Source of the DNA: Chloroflexota bacterium
GTDB taxonomy: Bacteria; Chloroflexota; UBA6077; FW602-bin22; CADDYW01
NCBI GenBank assembly: GCA_021324795.1
Contig: JAJPIK010000046.1
Location: forward strand, 1-61,184
Reading direction: 5' to 3'
DNA length: 61,184 nucleotides
Shown piece by piece: positions 50,742 to 59,775 of this stretch (its first letter is position 1; every line of letters starts with the position of its first letter). The translations under genes and the position numbers were made by a program. Under the pieces are notes generated by a model that ran no database searches, was not told where the DNA came from, and saw nothing but the letters and a program-made list of their open reading frames with translations.

Positions 50742-51719
50742 GTGCCACGTAGGACGTACATTGAAGCAATTCGTGAAGCGCTGGCCGAGGAGCTTCGGCG
50801 CGACGAAAAGGTCTATCTCATGGGTGAAGACGTCCGCATCGGTGTCTTCGCTGGCACGCGTGGCCTCTACGCCGAATTCGGCGAGAAACGCGTCGTCGAC
50901 ACACCAATTTCCGAGCTAGCGATCTCGGGAACAGCAGTCGGCGCTGCAGCAACTGGCCTTCGACCAATTGTCGATCTGATGTTTGGCACCTTCCTTTACC
51001 TGGCATTCGATCAAATTGCGAACCAGGCGAGCGCCTTCCGCTACATGTTCGGCGGTCAGGCCAAGCTCCCAATCGTCTACATGGCCCAGAACGGGGCCGG
51101 AATCAGCGTTGGCCACCACCACAGCCAGTGTATGCACCAGTACTTTATGAATGTGCCAGCAGTGAAAGTTGTTATGCCAAGCACACCGTACGATGTCAAA
51201 GGGCTCCTCAAATCGGCAATTCGCGATGATAATCCGGTTATCTTCTTCAATCACCTCTCCCTCGGCGGAATGCGAGGCGAAATTCCGGAAGATGAATACC
51301 TGATCCCATTAGGCCAAGGCGACGTGAAGCGCAGAGGGACCGACGTGACGGTCTGCGCAGCCGGACTGATGGTGCACCATGCTCTGAAGGCCGCCCAAAC
51401 CTTGGCCACAGAAGGTATCGAGGCCGAGATCATTGATCCCCGCACTCTCTCACCGTGGGATGAGGCTTTGGTGCTCGAGAGTGTTGCCAAGACCGGACGT
51501 CTGGTTGCCGTCGACGAAGGTCATTTGACCTGCGGCGCGGCCAGCGAATGGGCTGCGACGGTAGCCGAGAAAGCATTCAGCAATCTGAAAGCACCAGTGC
51601 GGCGGGTGACCGGAGCGGCGGTGCCGATTCCTTTCAGTCCAGTGCTCGAAAAGGCGGCGATACCGTCACCCGAAGAAATCGCGTCTGCGATCCGCAAAGT
51701 CGTTCGTGCAAGCGCGTGA
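50742..51719 (+). CDS. TPP-dependent dehydrogenase E1 component, beta subunit
   Basis: A 325-residue protein from GTG at 50742, directly after a strong AGGAGGAAAA site. It matches E1 beta: YIEAIREALAEELRRDEKVY, then LMGEDVRIGVFAGTRGLYAE, VVDTPISELAISGTAVGAAA, and a C-terminal transketolase-like domain with DPRTLSPWDEALVLESVAKT. It makes the alpha2-beta2 enzyme with the 48597 gene. It is followed by a single lipoyl domain rather than a full E2. Confidence 0.95.
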   Translation: MPRRTYIEAIREALAEELRRDEKVYLMGEDVRIGVFAGTRGLYAEFGEKRVVDTPISELAISGTAVGAAATGLRPIVDLMFGTFLYLAFDQIANQASAFRYMFGGQAKLPIVYMAQNGAGISVGHHHSQCMHQYFMNVPAVKVVMPSTPYDVKGLLKSAIRDDNPVIFFNHLSLGGMRGEIPEDEYLIPLGQGDVKRRGTDVTVCAAGLMVHHALKAAQTLATEGIEAEIIDPRTLSPWDEALVLESVAKTGRLVAVDEGHLTCGAASEWAATVAEKAFSNLKAPVRRVTGAAVPIPFSPVLEKAAIPSPEEIASAIRKVVRASA

Positions 51720-51744
51720 ATCGCCGAGGCAAGAGGGAAAACCA

Positions 51745-52008
51745 GTGTCCTCTAGATTGATTCCTGTTTACATGCCCAAATACGGTATGACGATGACAGA
51801 AGGTACGATCATCGCCTGGCTGAAAGCGGAGGGCGACACGATCGCAGCCGGCGAGCCATTACTCTCAGTGGAGACCGAGAAGATCAACACCGACGTCGAA
51901 TCGCCGGCATCAGGACGCCTAGTCGAAATTGCAGCCGAAGAAGGAACGAGCGTCCCAGTCGGAACGATCATCGCTTACCTCGAGTTAGTCGGAGGAACCG
52001 GTGGTTAA
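51745..52008 (+). CDS. Free-standing lipoyl (biotinyl/lipoyl-attachment) domain protein
   Basis: An 87-residue protein. The frame is open from GTG 51706; GTG at 51745 follows AGAGGGA and gives a compact domain. It is one lipoyl domain only: MPKYGMTMTEGTIIAWLKAE, then SVETEKINTDVESPASGRLV with Lys46 as the lipoylated residue. The peripheral-subunit-binding and acyltransferase domains of an E2 protein are absent. It likely takes the acyl group from the E1 enzyme encoded upstream; where the acyl goes next is not clear. Its end overlaps the next gene by eight bases. Confidence 0.9.
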   Translation: MSSRLIPVYMPKYGMTMTEGTIIAWLKAEGDTIAAGEPLLSVETEKINTDVESPASGRLVEIAAEEGTSVPVGTIIAYLELVGGTGG

Positions 52009-52783
52009 TCTCCCTTCTACTCTCGGCAATTTAGCTCTGTCTGGAAAGGTTGCCATTGTCACTGGCGGTGGTTCTGGCATCGGTCGGGCAAGTTGCCTTG
52101 CCCTCGCTCAAGTTGGGGCTCTCGTGATCGTCGCCGGTCGGACCCTCAGTAAAGTGTGCGAGGTTGCCGAGGAGATCACCGCGCGTGGCGGCGCGGCGCT
52201 GCCCGTCGCGGTCGATGTGAGCAAAGGTGCCGACGTCCAGCGCATGATCGCATTTGCTGCCGAGACGTTTGGGGGTGTCGATATCCTCTTCAACAATGCC
52301 GGCATCAGTCCGGTCGGCAGTGTGACCGAGATCAGCGAGGACGAATGGGATGAATGCCTCGCGATCGACCTACGCAGCGTGTTCCTCGGGGCAAAGTACG
52401 TGATCCCGGAACTGAAGCGTCGCGGGGGTGGCGTAATCCTCAACACCGCCGGTACCTTTGGCGTGCGCCCCGGCCGGAACAAAGCGGCTTATGCTGCCGC
52501 CAAGGCAGGCGTGATCAATCTTACTCGGGCGATTGCCCTCGACTATGCTCGCGACCGAATCCGTTGCAACGCGGTGTGCCCGGGCTACGTCGATACGCCA
52601 CTTAATGCTGGCGTCGCAATCGACCAACGCAATCTCTTCCTCGAAGCGCATCAGCCCTTGCCTGGCCTGATTCAGGCTGAAGAAGTTGCTTCGCTCGTCG
52701 TCTATCTCGCATCAGACGCGGCAAAAATGATCACCGGCCAGGCTTTGCTGATCGATGGTGGCCAGCAAGTTGGACTCTTTTAA
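52001..52783 (+). CDS. SDR-family oxidoreductase with altered catalytic Ser
   Basis: A 260-residue classical SDR from GTG at 52001, overlapping the lipoyl-domain gene by eight bases. Cofactor motif VTGGGSGIGRAS lies near residues 20-31 and NNAG near 98-101. Tyr and Lys are present in AAYAAAKAGV. At the catalytic Ser position, 13 residues before Tyr, there is Gly, with Thr beside it (NTAGTFG). Many SDRs need this Ser, so activity may be altered. It is probably an NAD(P) enzyme for a pathway alcohol or ketone. Confidence 0.88.
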   Translation: MVNLPSTLGNLALSGKVAIVTGGGSGIGRASCLALAQVGALVIVAGRTLSKVCEVAEEITARGGAALPVAVDVSKGADVQRMIAFAAETFGGVDILFNNAGISPVGSVTEISEDEWDECLAIDLRSVFLGAKYVIPELKRRGGGVILNTAGTFGVRPGRNKAAYAAAKAGVINLTRAIALDYARDRIRCNAVCPGYVDTPLNAGVAIDQRNLFLEAHQPLPGLIQAEEVASLVVYLASDAAKMITGQALLIDGGQQVGLF

Positions 52784-52844
52784 ACGTTTAGCCGAACAAG
52801 CGGGAATTTGACCCAGATTGCCATCGGCCGGGGAGAACCTATAA

Positions 52845-54410
52845 ATGGCAGAACTGATTTGGGCCGGTTACGCGCTTCCAGACGCGAGCGCCGCTCCGCG
52901 ATCTGACTTCGCGGTATACGTCGAAGGCAACCGGATCGTCGCGACCGGTTCGCTTTCCGATCTGAAAGCTCGATATCCCGCGGCGCACTTGGTTGGCGGA
53001 GCCAACCTGATTCTTCTCCCTGCGATGGTCAACAGCCACGACCACGGGCGTGGCCTCGGCACGGTGCCATTGGGCGTGCCAGACGATCTGCTCGAGGTCT
53101 GGCTACTTGGTCTGCGGGTTCAGCCACCACTCGATCCTTATCTCGCTGCTGCCTACGACGGGTTGCGGCTGCTGCGCTCCGGTGTTGCGCTCACCGCCCA
53201 CAGTCACAATCCCCGAGACCAGAGCCGGATTGAACAGGAATCTGAGGCGACGCTGCGCGGCTACCGCGACGCCGGCATTCGAGTCGCCTACCACCCCCCT
53301 ATTGTCAACCAGAACTCGCTGGTATACGTCGACGAAGGAGTTTTCATTGAGACACTTCCAGCCGATCTCCAGCCACTGGCACGTTCTTTCCGTCGCCAGA
53401 CAATTCCGAGCCCGGATGAATATTTCGGGCTCTGCCACGATCTCTTCCGTCGCTATCACGATTCCGGGACGGCAACCATCCAGATCCAGGTGAGTCCAGT
53501 CGCCGCCCAGTGGTGCAGCGATGATGTGATCCTGGGCTGTGTCCAGTTCGCCCGCGACCACGGCACCCGGGTTCAGATGCATATGCTCGAAACCCGCTAC
53601 CAACGTGCCTATGCATTGCGGACCTGGGGAAAGAGCACGGTGCGCCACCTCGAAGAGATCGGGGCGCTCGGATCAAGCTTGACTCTCGCTCACATGGTCT
53701 GGGTCGACCTCGACGACCTAGATTTGCTGGCCGAGCGAGACGTCGGCATCGCCCACAATCCGAGCAGCAACCTACGCCTGCGCAGTGGCATCGCCTCGGT
53801 ACCAGAATTTCTCGCGGCGGGCATCAGTCTGGGTATCGGGCTTGATGGCCACACTCTCGACGACGATCAGGATTACCTCCGTGAGCTCCGCCTGGCTTGG
53901 ACACTCGCTAACCGCCCGGGCGCAGAATCAGCGACCGTGCCAGCTAGCGCAATTTGGTCGCTTGGCACGACCGGCGGTGCGGCAATCACTCTTGGAAAAG
54001 AGATAAGGTTGGGTAAGCTCGAAGCGGGGTACCTCGCCGACCTGGTGCTGATTGATCGTGGCTCCGGTCTGGACGACTGGACAATCGGGTTGAGCGCCCA
54101 GGCCTCGCCCGATGCTACGCTCGCTTACCTGCCCGAGTTGATGCTGCGCAGTGCCAGCCATCAGAACGTGCGCGACGTAATGGTGAACGGCGAGTGGGTA
54201 TTGCGCGACAGGCACTCGACCAAGCTGGACGAAACCACGCTCGTCAGCGAACTTCGCCAGAACCTCGCTGTGGCGGCGAAGTCCGGTGGAGCCGCCGCGA
54301 ATCCCACACGCACGATTGCCCCCTATGTCCGCCAGTATTACGCTGGCTGGGACCGCGATTCAGATGAGCCATCCGAACCACGGAAACCGACGGGAGACAG
54401 CAAATGGTAG
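52845..54410 (+). CDS. Amidohydrolase (cyclic deaminase / chlorohydrolase-like)
   Basis: A 521-residue amidohydrolase-superfamily protein. Metal ligands are seen: His65 and His67 (NSHDHGRG), His247 (VQMHMLE), His284 (LAHMVW) and Asp335 (GLDGHTLDDDQD), with VGIAHNPSSNLRL at 302-314. This set matches the TrzN/AtzB, guanine and SAH/MTA deaminase branch with one metal. It would remove an amino group or hydrolyse a C-N or C-Cl bond on a ring. The substrate is unknown. ATG overlaps nothing upstream; a GGGGAGAACC ribosome site precedes it. Confidence 0.88.
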   Translation: MAELIWAGYALPDASAAPRSDFAVYVEGNRIVATGSLSDLKARYPAAHLVGGANLILLPAMVNSHDHGRGLGTVPLGVPDDLLEVWLLGLRVQPPLDPYLAAAYDGLRLLRSGVALTAHSHNPRDQSRIEQESEATLRGYRDAGIRVAYHPPIVNQNSLVYVDEGVFIETLPADLQPLARSFRRQTIPSPDEYFGLCHDLFRRYHDSGTATIQIQVSPVAAQWCSDDVILGCVQFARDHGTRVQMHMLETRYQRAYALRTWGKSTVRHLEEIGALGSSLTLAHMVWVDLDDLDLLAERDVGIAHNPSSNLRLRSGIASVPEFLAAGISLGIGLDGHTLDDDQDYLRELRLAWTLANRPGAESATVPASAIWSLGTTGGAAITLGKEIRLGKLEAGYLADLVLIDRGSGLDDWTIGLSAQASPDATLAYLPELMLRSASHQNVRDVMVNGEWVLRDRHSTKLDETTLVSELRQNLAVAAKSGGAAANPTRTIAPYVRQYYAGWDRDSDEPSEPRKPTGDSKW

Positions 54411-55168
54411 AACCACGACTCCAGGGAAAAGTGGTCTTGATCACCGGTGGCGGTGGTGAATTCGGCCGGGCAATCGGCTGGCGCTGTGCCTTCGAAGGCG
54501 CTGACATTGTGCTGGCGGATTTGAACCACGTGAGCGTCGAAAAAGTTGCCGCCGAGATTACCGAAACCGGTCGACGAGTCCTGCCACTCCCGGTGGACGT
54601 GACGAACGGGGAACAGGTCCATGCCATGGTCAACCAGGCCGTGGCAACCTTCGGTCACGTCGACGTTCTGGTCAACAACGCCGGTATCTTCGAGCATACA
54701 CCTTTCCTCGAGATCTCCGAGGCGAGTTGGGATCAGATGTTCGGCGTCCACGTTAAAGGGACATTCCTTTGCAGTCAGGCCGTGTTGCGTCACATGATCG
54801 CGGCGCAGATTCACGGCTGCATAATCAGCCTGGGCTCAGTGGCTGGCTTAGTAGGGTTTGCCGCCTCGGAGCACTACTGCGCGGCGAAAGCGGCGATCAT
54901 CCATTTGAGCAAAGCCATGGCACTCGAGTTCGGTCCGCTTGGCATCCGGGTCAATGCGATCTCACCGGGTACCTTTCAGACTCGTATGAACTCTTGGATT
55001 CTCGAAGATCCAATGCTACGCGAAAGCTCGCTGAAAAGCATCCCGATCGGCTATTTCGGATCGCCCGAGGATGTCGCCGCGGCTGTCGCCTATCTAGCCT
55101 CGGACGACGGTCGCTATGTGACCGGCGTAAACCTCGTCGTCGATGGGGGACAGATCACCCATGTATGA
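54404..55168 (+). CDS. SDR-family oxidoreductase
   Basis: A 254-residue classical SDR overlapping the amidohydrolase gene by seven bases. TG-rich cofactor motif ITGGGGEFGRAI lies near residues 14-25, NNAG near 91-94, and the catalytic set is complete (SLGSVAGLVGFAASEHYCAA, then K). The C-terminus GVNLVVDGGQ is FabG-like. It is an NAD(P)-dependent oxidoreductase for an intermediate of the pathway. It differs from the 52001 SDR by having the normal Ser. Confidence 0.92.
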   Translation: MVEPRLQGKVVLITGGGGEFGRAIGWRCAFEGADIVLADLNHVSVEKVAAEITETGRRVLPLPVDVTNGEQVHAMVNQAVATFGHVDVLVNNAGIFEHTPFLEISEASWDQMFGVHVKGTFLCSQAVLRHMIAAQIHGCIISLGSVAGLVGFAASEHYCAAKAAIIHLSKAMALEFGPLGIRVNAISPGTFQTRMNSWILEDPMLRESSLKSIPIGYFGSPEDVAAAVAYLASDDGRYVTGVNLVVDGGQITHV

Positions 55169-55178
55169 GGGGCCAGCC

Positions 55179-56444
55179 ATGAATGGTGAAGTCAATTACC
55201 AGTGGCGCTGCTCGCGCTGCCAAACGCTTTATGCGTCTGGCGAGATCCGGTACACTTGTCCCCGTTGTGGTGATGGCGCGCTGCTCGACATGTTGCCCGA
55301 TTACGCCCGCATTCGCGCTGAATGGGGACCATCGCGGCTCATGACCGATGACGACCGGTCGATCTGGCGTTACTGGCCGTTGCTGCCGCTGAATGATTAC
55401 GACGCAGGCCGCCATCTCACACAAGCAACCGTCCTTAGTTCGGTCGGCTGGACTCCTCTATACCGCGCCGAACGTCTCGGGAAGACCGTCGGCCTGAACA
55501 ACCTGTTCATCAAAGACGACGGACGGAACCCCACCGCGTCGCTCAAGGATCGGGCCAGCGCGGTGGTCATCGCCAAGGCGCTCGAATTGGGAGAATCCGT
55601 TGTCGCTACCGCCTCATCAGGGAACGCTGCGGCCGCTCTGGCCGGGATGAGTGCGGCCGCAGGTCTCCGCTGCGTCATCTTCGTGCCATCAACCGCCCCT
55701 GAAGCAAAGATAGCCCAGATTCTGGTTTACGGAGCCACGGTGCTCCTCGTGAAGGGGAGCTACGATCAGATTTTCGACCTTTGCCAGGCGGCTTGTCGAG
55801 AGTGGGGCTGGTACTGCCGTAATACCGGCTATAATCCGCACACTGCCGAGGGCAAGAAGACCTGTGCGCTCGAAATTGTCGAGCAACTCGACTGGGAAGC
55901 TCCGGACACCGTTCTGATATCGGTCGGCGACGGGAATATCATCACTGGTCTGTACCGTGGCTTTCAGGATGCGCTCGCGCTCGGCTGGATCTCCCGGCTG
56001 CCCCGCTTGATCGGTGTGCAGGCCGCGCGCTCGCCATCGGTTTATCATGCCTGGCGAAGCGGAGCGCGCGACGTCTCCCCCGACCGGGCCGACACCCTTG
56101 CAGACAGTATCAACGTTGGCCTACCTCGCGACGGCTTTCGCGCGCTGCGAGCGATCCGAGAAACAGACGGTTTTTGCATCGCGGTCGAAGACAAAGAAAT
56201 CCTCGAAGCCATGACCGCGGTTGGCCGACTGACCGGCATCTTCGCCGAGCCAGCCGGAGCAACGAGCTTCGCTGGTCTGTTCAGTCTCACCAGCACCGGC
56301 AAGATCACACCAGACGAGCGCGTCGTGGTCGTGAACACCGGCAATGGGCTCAAAGACGTGAAGTCGGTCAGTTTTACCCTCGGTCAACTCCACGTGATCG
56401 AACCTACTCTCACGTCAGTCGGCGGCGCACTGGGCATGCGCTGA
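55179..56444 (+). CDS. Threonine-synthase-like PLP enzyme with zinc ribbon
   Basis: A 421-residue PLP fold-type-II enzyme. The frame is open from 55143, but ATG at 55179 follows GAGGGG. The N-terminus has a four-Cys zinc ribbon (Cys11, Cys14, Cys27, Cys30). PLP Lys123 lies in PTASLKDRAS, and SSGNAAAAL (146-154) binds phosphate. Threonine synthase and related beta/gamma-elimination or replacement enzymes share this layout. The catabolic setting argues against a role in threonine synthesis; an amino-acid ammonia-lyase is also possible. Confidence 0.88.
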   Translation: MNGEVNYQWRCSRCQTLYASGEIRYTCPRCGDGALLDMLPDYARIRAEWGPSRLMTDDDRSIWRYWPLLPLNDYDAGRHLTQATVLSSVGWTPLYRAERLGKTVGLNNLFIKDDGRNPTASLKDRASAVVIAKALELGESVVATASSGNAAAALAGMSAAAGLRCVIFVPSTAPEAKIAQILVYGATVLLVKGSYDQIFDLCQAACREWGWYCRNTGYNPHTAEGKKTCALEIVEQLDWEAPDTVLISVGDGNIITGLYRGFQDALALGWISRLPRLIGVQAARSPSVYHAWRSGARDVSPDRADTLADSINVGLPRDGFRALRAIRETDGFCIAVEDKEILEAMTAVGRLTGIFAEPAGATSFAGLFSLTSTGKITPDERVVVVNTGNGLKDVKSVSFTLGQLHVIEPTLTSVGGALGMR

Positions 56445-56467
56445 GCTGACCGGTAAAGGAAACTGAG

Positions 56468-57856
56468 ATGACGACGATTGTTCCCGGGCCGACTTATGCC
56501 GAAATGCGGGATCCGGCGACTCTGCCCGCGAAATACCGTCAGGCCGCTCAGGCGGCGCGGCACGACGAGAAAAATCCGGCGAATCTGTTCAATATCACCT
56601 GGCGACGAGATGATGGCAGCGTCAGCTACGTCATCCTGCCCCCCGCGCTGACTGGCGTCGCAGCGAACGTGATCGTGCTCGTCGGTGCGATTTTCCCAAC
56701 TGGCAGCCACAAGGTTGGCCCAGCCTACGCTACTCTGGCCGAAGCCGAGGCCATCGACGGCATTCATCCTGGCACGAAAATAATCGTTGGCCCAAGCACG
56801 GGCAACTTTGGCATCGGCACAGCCTACGTCAGCTTGCTCAAGGGTTACAGGGCCGTGGTAGTCATGCCGGATACGATGAGTCGCGAACGCTACGAGCGAA
56901 TTCGCCAGTATGGCGCCGACCTCGACCTCACCCCCGGCAGTGAGAGCGACGTCATCTTGACTCTCGATCGCACCTATCAGAACTACGTCCGAAACTCTGA
57001 CTATCTTGTGTTGGCTCAATTCGAGCTTTTACCCAATTACCGCTTCCATTATCACGTCACTGGTAACGCCGCGCTGGCTGCAGCAGCAGAGCATGGTAAC
57101 GGTCGGGTAGCTGCGTTCGTCTCAGCGCCGGGCTCGGCCGGTACCCTGGCAGCCGGCGACGCGATCAAAAAGTGCTTCTCCGATGCCACCATCGTCGCTT
57201 TGGAGCCACGCGAGTGTTCAACACTTTACAACGGTGGTCAAGGACAGCATCGGATCGAAGGCATCGGCGACAAAATGGTCACCCTGATTCACAACGTTCT
57301 GACGACGGATTACGTTGCCCTGATCCACGACAACGACTGCGTGCGTGGGCTCCAGGTTCTACACACCGCGGGCGATGAACTCGCCAATCGCTTTGGACTC
57401 GCCGATCTCAACTGGCGGGACAGCGGCAGCGCGATCTATTCCCTACGTACCTGCCTGGGGATCAGCGGTATCTGCAACATTATCGGTGCGATCAAGACCG
57501 CAAAACTGCTCGAGCTTGGACCGAATGACAACATCGTAACTATCGCGACAGACCGGTTCGATCGCTATCCATCAGTTCTCGACAATTGGGCCAGGCAGGA
57601 GGGGCCGATTACGACCGCGATACTAGAAAGTTGGGCCGAGCGGATCTTTCACCAGGCTGGCACCAGTGAGATATTGGACGTCCGTGGCACCGCTCAAAAG
57701 GCACGCTTGCACCAGATGAAACGGGGTCTCTGGAGCCGCTTCGGCTACACTGACAGATACTTGACAGCAATGGAGAGCATAACCTTCTGGGACGAAGAAG
57801 CTGGACGAGCGAAAGAGATCGACCAACAAATCCAAGCCTTGCGGGAGAGCACCTGA
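56468..57856 (+). CDS. PLP-dependent enzyme, cysteine-synthase-like fold
   Basis: A 462-residue fold-type-II PLP enzyme. Lys82 in FPTGSHKVGPAYATL is the likely PLP lysine; GPSTGNFGIGTAYVS (108-122) is the substrate/phosphate loop, and APGSAGTLAAGDAIKK (about 219-234) is the second glycine-rich loop. It is related to the preceding gene but lacks the zinc ribbon. The known family includes 2,3-diaminopropionate ammonia-lyase and cysteine synthase. The stop overlaps the next ATG (TGATG), so it is coupled to the YgeY-like gene, as ygeX is to ygeY in E. coli. Confidence 0.85.
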   Translation: MTTIVPGPTYAEMRDPATLPAKYRQAAQAARHDEKNPANLFNITWRRDDGSVSYVILPPALTGVAANVIVLVGAIFPTGSHKVGPAYATLAEAEAIDGIHPGTKIIVGPSTGNFGIGTAYVSLLKGYRAVVVMPDTMSRERYERIRQYGADLDLTPGSESDVILTLDRTYQNYVRNSDYLVLAQFELLPNYRFHYHVTGNAALAAAAEHGNGRVAAFVSAPGSAGTLAAGDAIKKCFSDATIVALEPRECSTLYNGGQGQHRIEGIGDKMVTLIHNVLTTDYVALIHDNDCVRGLQVLHTAGDELANRFGLADLNWRDSGSAIYSLRTCLGISGICNIIGAIKTAKLLELGPNDNIVTIATDRFDRYPSVLDNWARQEGPITTAILESWAERIFHQAGTSEILDVRGTAQKARLHQMKRGLWSRFGYTDRYLTAMESITFWDEEAGRAKEIDQQIQALREST

Positions 57857-59022
57857 TGTTGACCGAAACCCAGCGCCAACAAGTCATCGCCTGTTGCCAG
57901 GATCTCGTTCGCGCCCAAAGTCTGACTGGTCGCGAGGGTGAGACCGCGCAGGTCGTCGAACGCTGGTTGCACTACCTCAGCTACGACGAAGTCTGGACCG
58001 ATACGTACGGCAGCGTCATTGGTCGGATTCACGGCCAGGCTGGTCCCGGTCCACGATTACACTTCGATGGTCACATCGATCACGTGCCGGCGACGGCTCT
58101 CGAGCAGTGGACGTATCCACCTTTCTCGGCCAAGCTGGCTGATGGGAAGATCTGGGGACGCGCGGCCACGGATATGAAAGGTCCGCTTGCCGCGATGATC
58201 TGCGCCGCCAGCTTCCTACCTCGAGATCAGTTTCGGGGCACGGTGACCGTTTCCGGATCCGTTGTCGAAGAAGAGCTCGAAGGACAAGTCCTCCGCAGCA
58301 TACTCGAACAACACCCAGCCGATTTTGTCGTGATTGGCGAATCGACTCTCCTCCAAGTCGGCATCGGTCAGAAGGGGCGAGCCGGCCTGCGCATTGTGAC
58401 CCACGGCCGTCCGGCTCACAGTTCGGTCCCCCATCTGGGCGATAACGCAATCTACCGGATGTATGAAGTGACCGCTCGCCTGCGGGCCATGGCACCGCCC
58501 GAGGACGAGCTTCTCGGCTCTGGCTTAATGGAGATGGTTGAGATCATTAGCTCGCCTTATCCGGGCACCAGCATCATCCCCGACCGCTGCACGGTGAAAT
58601 GGGATCGACGCCTAGTCCGCGGCGAGACGCGCGAGAGCGTCCTGGCAGCCATCCGTGACGCTCTGACTGGCATCGATCAAGTCGACACTTCCTACTTGGA
58701 GGTGAACGTGCCCTGCTACACCGGCGCGGTGATTCAGCATGACGACTTCCATCCGGCGTGGGTTATCCCCGAGACAAGCCCACTCGTCCAAGCCGCGATC
58801 GAAGGCGTCAGTCGAGTTGGTATCCTGCCACGGACTTGCTACGTTCCCTACTGCACAAACGGGAGCGGCAGTGCCGGCGAGCTTGGCATCCCCTCGGTAA
58901 TCGTCGGTCCTGGAGACCCGTCCTTATTTCACGTTGTCGACGAATGGATCTCCGTCGATCAGCTCGTCAAAGGGACTGATGCCTACATGCACATGATCGG
59001 GATCTTGAACCGACCGAACTGA
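57856..59022 (+). CDS. YgeY-like M20 metallohydrolase
   Basis: A 388-residue M20 hydrolase with a normal metal site: DGHIDHVP (His73, Asp75), TDMKGP (Asp106) and a VVEEE run near residues 137-140. It resembles E. coli YgeY, a putative hydrolase encoded next to the diaminopropionate ammonia-lyase gene ygeX. Its start overlaps the preceding PLP gene stop. A role in cutting an N-acyl or carbamoyl amino acid before the PLP step is plausible but not shown. It is the last gene of the regulator-led operon. Confidence 0.85.
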   Translation: MLTETQRQQVIACCQDLVRAQSLTGREGETAQVVERWLHYLSYDEVWTDTYGSVIGRIHGQAGPGPRLHFDGHIDHVPATALEQWTYPPFSAKLADGKIWGRAATDMKGPLAAMICAASFLPRDQFRGTVTVSGSVVEEELEGQVLRSILEQHPADFVVIGESTLLQVGIGQKGRAGLRIVTHGRPAHSSVPHLGDNAIYRMYEVTARLRAMAPPEDELLGSGLMEMVEIISSPYPGTSIIPDRCTVKWDRRLVRGETRESVLAAIRDALTGIDQVDTSYLEVNVPCYTGAVIQHDDFHPAWVIPETSPLVQAAIEGVSRVGILPRTCYVPYCTNGSGSAGELGIPSVIVGPGDPSLFHVVDEWISVDQLVKGTDAYMHMIGILNRPN

Positions 59023-59034
59023 ACTGCGACCTCA

Positions 59035-59628
59035 TCATTTCCCGACGAGGCCAAAGACGAGGCCGCCAGCGAAAGCGACGATCGTGACAAACAGCGCGGC
59101 TCGGTCGACCCGCGCTTGTACCTGCTGCGACACCAGGCGATGGCCGCGGACGGTCTCGATCGTGAGGAAAAGAACTTTGCTCCCGTCAAGTGGAGGGATG
59201 GGGATCAGATTCGTTGCGCCGATCGCTATCGACAGAAATGCGAGGGCGGAGAGGATCCAGACGGATAGAGGAGTTAGAGCCCCCAGCCAAGTCATCTCGA
59301 CCGCCAGGGCAACCGCTGCGACGCCGAGGTTGGCAAGAGGCCCAGACAAGGTCACGACCAATCGCTGCCAGGCAGGAAGATCGCCCAGCGATGAGAATTC
59401 CCGGGGCGCCGCTCGCTCGTGATAACGAACGAAGGCGCCCAGAGGAATCCAATTCAAGCTAAGCTCGAACCCCCGCCAGCTCAACGCACCGATGCGCGGC
59501 GGCAAGCCGATTCCGACCTCGGCCACCCGAATCCCCAAAAGTCGCGCGCCGAGCACATGGCCAAGCTCGTGCGTTACCAGCGCGACGACAAGAATCGAAG
59601 CAATGCAGGCCATCGTCATCGGATCCAT
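59035..59628 (-). CDS. Minimal site-2-type zinc metalloprotease (M50)
   Basis: A 197-residue membrane protein with four or five hydrophobic segments. HELGH at residues 20-24 is the zinc-binding HEXXH motif in the first membrane helix. IPIPPLDGSK carries the conserved Asp ligand in a later helix (about residues 147-156). No PDZ domain is present, so it is shorter than RseP. Such proteases cut membrane regulators. Its gene is convergent with the YgeY-like gene, 12 bases away. Confidence 0.88.
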   Translation of the reverse strand: MDPMTMACIASILVVALVTHELGHVLGARLLGIRVAEVGIGLPPRIGALSWRGFELSLNWIPLGAFVRYHERAAPREFSSLGDLPAWQRLVVTLSGPLANLGVAAVALAVEMTWLGALTPLSVWILSALAFLSIAIGATNLIPIPPLDGSKVLFLTIETVRGHRLVSQQVQARVDRAALFVTIVAFAGGLVFGLVGK

Positions 59629-59775
59629 AGTACTAACCTATAGGACTAAGGGGGCACTCGCCGTTGAGCAATGATTGAGATTCCCTTGATTTTGCGCGTT
59701 CGGTATGTGTGCTAAGATCCTGTTTGACCAAACCGCTGACACGCAGAGGATGCAGAGTTCAAGGAGAGGGTCAGC

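Noticed and set aside
59035..59628. Short M50 protease as a truncated RseP
   Set aside because: Both metal-binding motifs and the start are intact; PDZ-free short forms are common in the family.
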